From Arcobacter sp. UBA7394 (GTDB lineage Bacteria > Campylobacterota > Campylobacteria > Campylobacterales > Arcobacteraceae): DNA of 8,881 bases. The stretch spans positions 1-8,881 of the forward strand of contig DKNG01000227.1 in NCBI GenBank assembly GCA_002470185.1, read 5' to 3'. Shown here piece by piece: positions 4,520 through 8,881 of the stretch. The position numbers and the translations under genes were made by a program. The notes under the pieces were generated by a model. That model was not told the DNA's origin and did not search any database. It was given only the letters and a program-made list of their open reading frames with translations. The first letter of the stretch is position 1. The number at the start of each line of letters is the position of its first letter.

Positions 4520-6697
4520 TTATAGTTTCTTTACCTTTAATCGAAGAGAATTTAATACTACAGTTACTGAACTAAAACTCATTGCAACACCTGCATACAT
4601 AGGAGTTAACATAATTCCTAAAAATGGATATAAGATTCCTGCAGCAAGAGGTATTCCAAGTGCATTATATATAAAAGCCCAAAATAAATTTTGTTTTACT
4701 ATTTTCATAGTTTCTACTGAAAGATTAATACTTCTTATTACAGATTGTAATTCATTATTTATAAGTACTATATCCCCCGCATCTTTACTTATATCAGCTC
4801 CTGAATTTAAAGTTATTCCTATATCAGCTTGCTTTATAGATGGTGCATCATTTATTCCATCACCTATAAACATTACTTTAGAGTCTTTTTGTAATTTTTT
4901 AATTACATCATATTTCTCAGTGGGAATTACTTGTGCATAAAATTCTTCTATTTGAAGTTTTTGAGCAATTTTTGAGGCAGTGATTTTATTATCACCTGTT
5001 AATAATATTGGTTTAATACCAATTTCTTTTAACTTCTTAATAACATCAATTGCATCTTCTTTTAATTCATCTTCCAAAGAAAAAGAACCTACAGTTTTTT
5101 TATTAATTGAGACTAAGATAACTCCATTTGATTTATTTAACTCTTTTTCATAAAAACTCAAGTGTTCTTGTGAAATTAAGACTTGATGATCGTCCAAAAG
5201 CTTTTTATTCCCTAATAAATACTCTACATCATCAATTATCACTTTGATACCATGCCCTGCAATAATATCTATGTCTTCGATTTTTTCATCACATAATATA
5301 TTTTTATTTTCAACAAATGAAACAATAGCTTTTGAGATAGGATGTTCACTGTACTTTTCAATTGAAGCAATTATTTGAAAATACTCTTCATTAATATCTG
5401 TATTTGTTACGGATATATTTCCTTTTGTTAATGTTCCAGTTTTATCAAACACTGCATACTCTATATCTTTTATTTGTTCCAAGATTTCTGGATTTTTTAT
5501 TAATATTCCTTCTTTAGCTCCACGACTAACTGAACTAACTATTGCAATAGGAGTTGCTAGTCCTAAAGCACAAGGGCATGAGATAATAAGAACAGAAATA
5601 CTTGCAATAATTGCATTTTGGAAGTCTTCTAAAATCACTCCCCAAATCAAAAAAGTTAAAATAGAAATCACAATTACAGCTGGTACAAAAATATTTGCAA
5701 TTTTATCAGCAAATCTACTTATTGGTATTTGTTTACTTTGTGCAGATTTTAATAGTGTAATTATTTTTGATAAAGTTGTATCAGATGCTTCTTTTAAAAC
5801 TTTTATTGTAATTACCCCATTTGTATTTAAAGTACCAGCTAGAACTTCATCTCCAACTTGTTTATAAATAGGCAAGGATTCTCCGGTAATCATGGCAGTA
5901 TTTATATCTGCATTTCCCTCTATAATTAATCCATCAACTGGTATTTTCTCACCAGTTTTAACTAGAACATTATCACTTACTTTTAACGAACTCACAGGAA
6001 CTATAGTAATTTGGTTTTTTTCATCAATTAAGTTTGCATTTTGAGGTGCAAGATGCATAAGTTTTTTTAAAAAATCACTTGCTTTTTGTTTAGAATTTTC
6101 TTCTAAAAACCTACCAAGTATCACGAAACTAATAATAACAGCAGCACCATCAAAATACATAAATCTTAAGTTTTCAGGAAAAAGTGAAGGGAAAAAGATT
6201 ACAAAACTAGAATAGAAATATGCTGCACTCGTTCCAAGAGCTACAAGTACATTCATATCGTAGTTTTTGTTTATGATTGCTTTGTATGCTAATTTATAAA
6301 ATCTTGCTCCACAATAAAATTGGATGATAGTTGCGAGGATAAATATTAAATATGTATTTAAAGGATTGTCAAAGATATTAGAAAATGCAAGAACAAAGAT
6401 TGCGATAGTAATCGAAATAGAAGAGATAAAAAGTCTTTTTAATTCAAAAAAACTTTTTATCTGCTCTTCTTCTAAAGCTTTAATATCTTCTTCAACCTTA
6501 TACCCAAGTTTCTCAATCTGTAAAATTAGTTTTTCTTTTGAGTAAAGGTTTGAATTAATTTTAAATTCCCCTTCACTTGAAGCAAAACTTACCTGTGCTC
6601 CTAATACACCCTTTTGTTTATTTAAAAATTTCTCTATACCATTAGAGCAATTAACACATGTCATTCCTGATATATTAAGATTTATTTTCTTAGTCAT
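4520..6697 (-). CDS. copA: Cu(I)-exporting P1B-type ATPase
   Basis: This 725-residue inner-membrane pump expels cytoplasmic Cu(I) (or Ag(I)) using ATP. In order: an N-terminal HMA domain with GMTCVNC (C14, C17), membrane helices, actuator TGES (271-274), the CPC metal motif (374-376), phosphorylation site D418 in DKTGT, the P1B-specific HP (452-453), and GDGIND (612-617). The last helices carry YN (677-678) and MSFSS (706-710). Together with CPC these mark the P1B-1 Cu(I) class rather than Zn/Cd pumps. I start at 6697 because AAGGAGT sits just before this ATG; the in-frame ATG 18 bases upstream would place that site inside the gene. The start overlaps the ArsR stop by 8 bases. It is the third gene of the CopZ-ArsR-CopA operon. 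No clear terminator follows, so some read-through into the next gene is possible. Confidence 0.95.
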   Translation of the reverse strand: MTKKINLNISGMTCVNCSNGIEKFLNKQKGVLGAQVSFASSEGEFKINSNLYSKEKLILQIEKLGYKVEEDIKALEEEQIKSFFELKRLFISSISITIAIFVLAFSNIFDNPLNTYLIFILATIIQFYCGARFYKLAYKAIINKNYDMNVLVALGTSAAYFYSSFVIFFPSLFPENLRFMYFDGAAVIISFVILGRFLEENSKQKASDFLKKLMHLAPQNANLIDEKNQITIVPVSSLKVSDNVLVKTGEKIPVDGLIIEGNADINTAMITGESLPIYKQVGDEVLAGTLNTNGVITIKVLKEASDTTLSKIITLLKSAQSKQIPISRFADKIANIFVPAVIVISILTFLIWGVILEDFQNAIIASISVLIISCPCALGLATPIAIVSSVSRGAKEGILIKNPEILEQIKDIEYAVFDKTGTLTKGNISVTNTDINEEYFQIIASIEKYSEHPISKAIVSFVENKNILCDEKIEDIDIIAGHGIKVIIDDVEYLLGNKKLLDDHQVLISQEHLSFYEKELNKSNGVILVSINKKTVGSFSLEDELKEDAIDVIKKLKEIGIKPILLTGDNKITASKIAQKLQIEEFYAQVIPTEKYDVIKKLQKDSKVMFIGDGINDAPSIKQADIGITLNSGADISKDAGDIVLINNELQSVIRSINLSVETMKIVKQNLFWAFIYNALGIPLAAGILYPFLGIMLTPMYAGVAMSFSSVTVVLNSLRLKVKKL

Positions 6698-7055
6698 TTT
6701 TACTCCTTTTTTCATTAAGTAATATACTTAATAACTCTTTTATATAGTTATCTTTTATATAATAAAAAGACATTTTTTTGTCTTTTTTAAAATCTACAAT
6801 TCCATATTTTCTTAAGACTTTAAGTTGATGTGATACATGAGACTGTGGTAAATCTAAAATATTAACCATTTCACCTACACATACTTCATATTCTAATAAA
6901 GCGTATAAGATTTTTACTCTAGTTGCATCACTTAATGCCTTAAATACATTAGATATATTTGTAAGTTCAGTTTCCTTTGGTAAATTATCTTTTATATCTT
7001 CAAGATAACTTACTCCCTCACAACATGAACGAACTAGTTTTTGAGACTCTTTCAT
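6690..7055 (-). CDS. ArsR/SmtB-family metal-sensing repressor
   Basis: A 121-residue winged-helix repressor that should leave DNA when it binds metal. The core at about 38-100 has LSDATRVKILYALL, EVCVGEM and recognition helix QSHVSHQLKVLRKYG. Likely sensing residues are C11 and C12 near the N-terminus and C59 in the helix-3 motif, resembling the alpha3N site of CadC-type sensors. The second cysteine of the usual CVC pair is replaced by Gly61, and there is no alpha5 histidine site. The context with a Cu(I) pump suggests copper or silver sensing, unlike the more common CueR or CsoR control of copA; this is inference. Its ATG lies one base after the CopZ-like stop, and it probably binds the operator at 7276-7316. 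Confidence 0.9.
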   Translation of the reverse strand: MKESQKLVRSCCEGVSYLEDIKDNLPKETELTNISNVFKALSDATRVKILYALLEYEVCVGEMVNILDLPQSHVSHQLKVLRKYGIVDFKKDKKMSFYYIKDNYIKELLSILLNEKRSKND

Positions 7056-7056
7056 A

Positions 7057-7263
7057 TTAGTCTTCTATGATTTCAAAACCAAGTTCTGCAATTTCTTTTT
7101 TAAATTCAGTTTCTTGAATATCATTTTTTATTTCAACTGTTACTTCTTTAGGATTAGTTTCTAAATTTACTTTGATTTCTCCAAAAGTATCTTCTAAAGA
7201 TACTTTTATTAAATTTGCACAACTTGAACAAGCTATATTATTTGCTTTATATATTTTTTTCAT
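7057..7263 (-). CDS. CopZ-like heavy-metal-associated (HMA) copper chaperone
   Basis: A 68-residue single-domain cytoplasmic protein of the ferredoxin-like HMA fold, which passes Cu(I) to partners such as CopA. The metal loop is NIACSSCAN with C12 and C15; the usual GMTCxxC is altered, with Ala before the first Cys in place of Thr and Ile in place of Met. Length and the closing EIAELGFEI element are normal for the family. AAGGAT precedes the ATG. It is the first gene of the operon and is followed by the ArsR repressor after one base. An alternative is a mercury-binding MerP-like protein, but there is no signal peptide and the ATPase is of copper type. Confidence 0.85.
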   Translation of the reverse strand: MKKIYKANNIACSSCANLIKVSLEDTFGEIKVNLETNPKEVTVEIKNDIQETEFKKEIAELGFEIIED

Positions 7264-7275
7264 AATTTAAATCCT

Positions 7276-7330
7276 TCATATGATGATATTTACATATGAA
7301 AATTATATCATATGTATTAAGACTTGTCAA
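7276..7330 (-). promoter_or_regulatory. Consensus promoter and ArsR-type operator of the copper operon
   Basis: On the minus strand TTGACA (7325-7330), 17 bp and TATAAT (7302-7307) form a perfect sigma-70 promoter. The -10 lies inside the inverted repeat TACATATGA (7291-7299) / TCATATGTA (7308-7316), a 26-bp near 12-2-12 site of the size expected for ArsR/SmtB dimers, so binding would block RNA polymerase. A third CATATG at 7277-7282 keeps the same 16-bp centre-to-centre spacing, which may allow a second dimer. Confidence 0.8.
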
Positions 7331-7361
7331 ATAAGTAAAATTGTAATTTTTATATAGGAGG

Positions 7362-7391
7362 AAAGAGAAAGTTTTTTTTAACTTTCTCTTT
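7362..7391. terminator. Terminator after the Met/His-rich gene
   Basis: AAAGAGAAAGTT (7362-7373) pairs perfectly with AACTTTCTCTTT (7380-7391) across a T-rich loop, 12 bases beyond the stop of the gene at 7403. It also separates that gene from the copper-operon promoter. The T run is on the plus side (7390-7395); in the direction of the gene the tail is CCTCC then AT-rich. Confidence 0.65.
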
Positions 7392-7402
7392 TTTTAGTTA
7401 GA

Positions 7403-7744
7403 TTAATTATTGTGTTTCATCATTTGCATTTTTTTATCTGTCATACCTTTTGGATTTCCATGATTCATCATTTCTCCATTATGCATGTGATCACCCATAT
7501 GATTATTTTGCATTTGATTCTTTTTATTTTTCATCATTTGCATTTTTTTATCTGTCATACCTTTTGGATTTCCATGATTCATCATTTTACCGTTGTGCAT
7601 ATGATCACCCATATGATTGTTTTGCATTTGATTCTTTTTATTTTTCATCATTTGCATGTTATCATCTTGTGAGTTTCCACCATGTGCAAATAGCATTGAT
7701 GTTAGAAAACCAGTCAAAAGTGTTGTTATTACAATATTTTTCAT
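7403..7744 (-). CDS. Exported Met/His-rich metal-binding repeat protein
   Basis: A 113-residue protein with a signal peptide (MKNIVITTLLTGFLTSMLFA, cleavage likely after residue 20). If cut there, the mature protein begins HGG, exposing an N-terminal histidine able to bind Cu. The rest is two nearly identical 38-residue repeats (30-67, 68-105) plus a partial third. Each repeat has nine Met and four His, including the HMGDHMH cluster. Met-rich, His-rich periplasmic proteins commonly sequester Cu(I)/Ag(I); functional analogues are SilE/PcoE and CopM-like proteins, although I cannot claim homology because composition dominates. AAGGG precedes the ATG. It has its own promoter with a TCCACAT box, and lies between the cytochrome-DUF411 operon and the copper-efflux operon. 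Confidence 0.85.
   Translation of the reverse strand: MKNIVITTLLTGFLTSMLFAHGGNSQDDNMQMMKNKKNQMQNNHMGDHMHNGKMMNHGNPKGMTDKKMQMMKNKKNQMQNNHMGDHMHNGEMMNHGNPKGMTDKKMQMMKHNN
7415..7657 (-). repeat. 114-bp tandem repeat within the Met/His-rich gene
   Basis: Copies at 7544-7657 and 7430-7543 differ at only a few bases, with a 15-base partial third copy at 7415-7429. The single amino-acid change is K to E (NGKMMN / NGEMMN). The near identity implies recent duplication or ongoing slippage, so repeat number may vary between strains. Confidence 0.9.
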
Positions 7745-7771
7745 TTAATACCCTTTTCTTTTTAATATTTT

Positions 7772-7803
7772 AGTATAGAATAAGTATGTGGAGTTAATGT
7801 GGA
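7772..7803 (-). promoter_or_regulatory. Promoter of the Met/His-rich gene with perfect TCCACAT box
   Basis: On the minus strand, TCCACAT (7797-7803), TAAC, TCCACAT (7786-7792), 8 bp, then TATACT (7772-7777). Both repeats are exact, making this the best copy of the box in the window. The leader is about 20 bases. Confidence 0.7.
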
Positions 7804-7818
7804 AAACTAAGTTTTCCC
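7801..7818 (-). terminator. Weak hairpin after the DUF411 gene, possible terminator
   Basis: GGAAAAC (7801-7807) and GTTTTCC (7811-7817) form a 7-bp stem with a 3-base loop, 21 bases past the DUF411 stop. There is no T run, and the end of the stem overlaps the TCCACAT box of the next gene. It may be a weak terminator or simply part of the control region. Confidence 0.3.
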
Positions 7819-7838
7819 ATTACTCTTATATCTTCATA

Positions 7839-8270
7839 TTAATGTTTTTCATATATTACAGTTGACCCATCTTTTTTAATTGCTAAAATATTGTATGGCA
7901 TTTTTTTATTTCCCATTTCCATGCCTGGACTACCTACTACCATTCCTGGTACAGTTAATCCTTTTATATCTTTTGGTTTTTCACTTAATAACTTTTTAAT
8001 TGCTGAATAATTAACATGTCCTTCAATAACATATCCATCTATTAGAGCAGTATGGCAAGAAGCAGTATTTTGTGTTATTCCATTTTTTGCTTTTACATCA
8101 TTAAATTTTTCTTTTACCATAGTATTTATTTTGAAACCTTCTTTTTTCATTGCATCAATCCATTTACCACAACAACCACAATAAGGTGATTTATAAACTG
8201 TCATTTCTTTTGCAATTTCTGCATAACTAAGGGTAGCTGCAATTAATCCTAAGAATATTATTTTCTTCAT
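7839..8270 (-). CDS. DUF411 family periplasmic metal-binding protein
   Basis: A 143-residue exported protein of the DUF411 family, which recurs in copper and other metal-resistance loci; its biochemistry is not well defined. The signal peptide is residues 1-17 (LSYA|E). Conserved family features are visible: YCGCCGKW (C31, C33, C34) in a thioredoxin-like start, SCHTA (C72, H73), GHV (84-86) and VPGMVVGSPGMEM (107-119). The residue after GHV is Asn rather than the frequent Pro. The four cysteines and nearby Met/His are plausible Cu ligands. The start overlaps the stop of the upstream cytochrome gene (ATGA, 8267-8270), so the two are translated together and probably work together in the periplasm. 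Confidence 0.88.
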   Translation of the reverse strand: MKKIIFLGLIAATLSYAEIAKEMTVYKSPYCGCCGKWIDAMKKEGFKINTMVKEKFNDVKAKNGITQNTASCHTALIDGYVIEGHVNYSAIKKLLSEKPKDIKGLTVPGMVVGSPGMEMGNKKMPYNILAIKKDGSTVIYEKH

Positions 8271-8575
8271 TTGTTTTCCTTTTGTAAACTTTTTATATAT
8301 TTTGATAATTGCAAAATATTATTATCAGGTATATTTTTCATTTGTTGTTCCATAATTGGACCAAAACCATACTCATTAACTAAGCCTTTTTTATATAATC
8401 TAAGTTTTAGTTCTAATGTATTTAAATCCAAGTTATTAATACTTGGAATAACATCTGCATATATTTTTTCACCTTTTAATCCATGACAATATTTACATGA
8501 ATTATAAAGTGCTTCACCTTTTTCATCTGCAATTAATATAAGTGAAAATAAGAATAAAAATAATAAAGTTTTCAT
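8267..8575 (-). CDS. Small periplasmic monohaem cytochrome c
   Basis: A 102-residue protein with a signal peptide (about 1-16, very rich in Leu/Phe) and a compact class I cytochrome c. CKYCH is at 27-31 and the likely distal haem ligand is M75 or M79 in GPIMEQQMKNIP, with a closing helix (QLSKYIKSL). It should carry single electrons in the periplasm. It is the first gene of a two-gene operon with DUF411 (4-base overlap), and AAGGAAATAG precedes its ATG. Pairing an electron carrier with a metal-binding protein suggests redox handling of bound metal, for example Cu(I)/Cu(II), though this is inference. It is distinct from the cytochrome at 2864, which is longer and membrane-anchored. Confidence 0.85.
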   Translation of the reverse strand: MKTLLFLFLFSLILIADEKGEALYNSCKYCHGLKGEKIYADVIPSINNLDLNTLELKLRLYKKGLVNEYGFGPIMEQQMKNIPDNNILQLSKYIKSLQKENK

Positions 8576-8597
8576 CTATTTCCTTTTTGTATGTGAC

Positions 8598-8629
8598 ATT
8601 TTTACATTTTTATGTGGACTTTATGTGTA
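8598..8629 (-). promoter_or_regulatory. Promoter of the cytochrome-DUF411 operon with TCCACAT-type box
   Basis: On the minus strand, TACACAT (8623-8629), 4 bp, TCCACAT (8612-8618), 8 bp, then AAAAAT (8598-8603), a four-of-six match to the -10 consensus at the expected place. The box is good, the -10 is weak, as would fit an activator-dependent promoter. Confidence 0.55.
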
Positions 8630-8730
8630 ATCTTTAAATATTTTTTTTAAAGGTAAAGAAGATAAAAAATAGTTTATTTATACTATTGTAGGAAATGAAA
8701 ATATAAAATGGCGAAAATATTATGACAGAC

Positions 8731-8762
8731 AAAGGCAAGAGATACTTTCTCTTACCTTTTTT
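8731..8762. terminator. Terminator between the DsbA-family gene and the cytochrome promoter
   Basis: AAAGGCAAGAGA (8731-8742) and TCTCTTACCTTT (8748-8759) pair with a single C-A mismatch around a 5-base loop, with a T run on the plus side (8757-8762). It lies 16 bases past the stop of the minus-strand DsbA-family gene, and the upstream A run lets it serve that direction as well. The right arm is the same as in the terminator at 120-156. The remaining sequence from 8630 to 8730 shows no gene. Confidence 0.7.
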
Positions 8763-8778
8763 ATGTCTAAAATAAATT

Positions 8779-8881
8779 TTAATTCTTATTACCTAATAAA
8801 TCATTGATTATCTGTTTATAACTATCAACTGGATATGCTCCACTAATTTTAGATGACTGATTAAATATCATAGTTGGAACA
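8779..8881 (-). CDS. DsbA-family thiol oxidoreductase, C-terminal end only
   Basis: The window ends inside a minus-strand gene; the last 33 codons and stop (8779-8781) are visible. VPTMIFNQSSKISGAYP followed by DSYKQIINDLL matches the C-terminal part of DsbA/FrnE-like thioredoxin-fold proteins. These have a cis-proline VPT, a short strand, (I/V)SGAxP and a final helix. The active-site CxxC would lie outside the window, so its redox role, cellular location and substrate cannot be judged. Whether it belongs with the metal genes is unknown; a terminator separates them. Confidence 0.7.
   Translation of the reverse strand, partial: VPTMIFNQSSKISGAYPVDSYKQIINDLLGNKN

Noticed and set aside
6324..6545. 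Plus-strand frame inside copA
   Set aside because: It lies opposite the strongly supported ATPase sequence, has no ribosome site and resembles no protein.
7415..7657. Tandem repeats as a CRISPR array
   Set aside because: The 114-bp units are contiguous, have no spacers and are in frame within an exported protein.
7412..7773. Long plus-strand reading frames (7412-7672, 7450-7773)
   Set aside because: They are the antisense of the Met/His-rich gene; His/Phe/Ser-rich translations simply mirror its ATG- and AAA-rich repeats, and there is no ribosome site.
8271..8486. Plus-strand frame opposite the cytochrome c gene
   Set aside because: The minus strand carries a signal peptide and CKYCH; the plus frame has neither a ribosome site nor a recognisable domain.

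Overview
The window is AT-rich bacterial DNA with short Shine-Dalgarno-led genes, tightly packed operons and no introns. An OprD-like porin with an epsilonproteobacterial-style N-terminus, several periplasmic c-type cytochromes, a TRAP transporter end and the general codon use suggest a free-living or host-associated member of the Campylobacterota, most likely the Arcobacter group. That assignment is inferred from protein flavour only; no rRNA or other marker is present.

Layout. (1) 1-409: the last codons of a TRAP transporter large permease (+), its terminator, a decayed response-regulator remnant (-) and a perfect palindrome at the end of the porin gene. (2) 409-2442: a porin (-) divergent from an OmpR-family response regulator, RR1 (+). 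(3) 2443-2633: a structured intergenic region with two promoter-like elements and a long inverted repeat. (4) 2634-3972: a tight operon of a small SHOCT membrane protein, a membrane-anchored cytochrome c and a second OmpR-family regulator, RR2. (5) 4026-4409: an unrecognised exported protein with acidic 40-residue repeats (-). (6) 4520-7263: a copper operon (-) of CopZ-like chaperone, ArsR-family repressor and CopA-type Cu(I) ATPase, with a consensus promoter and an ArsR-type operator. (7) 7403-8575: a Met/His-rich exported protein and a cytochrome c-DUF411 pair, all (-). (8) 8779-8881: the end of a DsbA-family oxidoreductase (-).

How it may work together. The most striking signal is non-coding. 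Six promoters share one architecture: a 7-bp direct repeat, 4 bp, the same 7-bp repeat, 8 bp, then a -10 box. This is the layout expected for activation by OmpR/PhoB-family regulators. Four carry a TCCACAT-type repeat and precede the RR2 operon, the acidic-repeat protein, the Met/His-rich protein and the cytochrome-DUF411 operon. Two carry a TACATGT-type repeat, one at the porin and one just downstream of RR1. The two regulators have nearly identical recognition helices, which fits two related box types. I infer a local, RR2-autoregulated periplasmic metal (probably copper) response that complements the separately controlled cytoplasmic CopZ-ArsR-CopA efflux operon. An RR1 circuit would control the porin and a possible small RNA. 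No histidine kinase is in the window.
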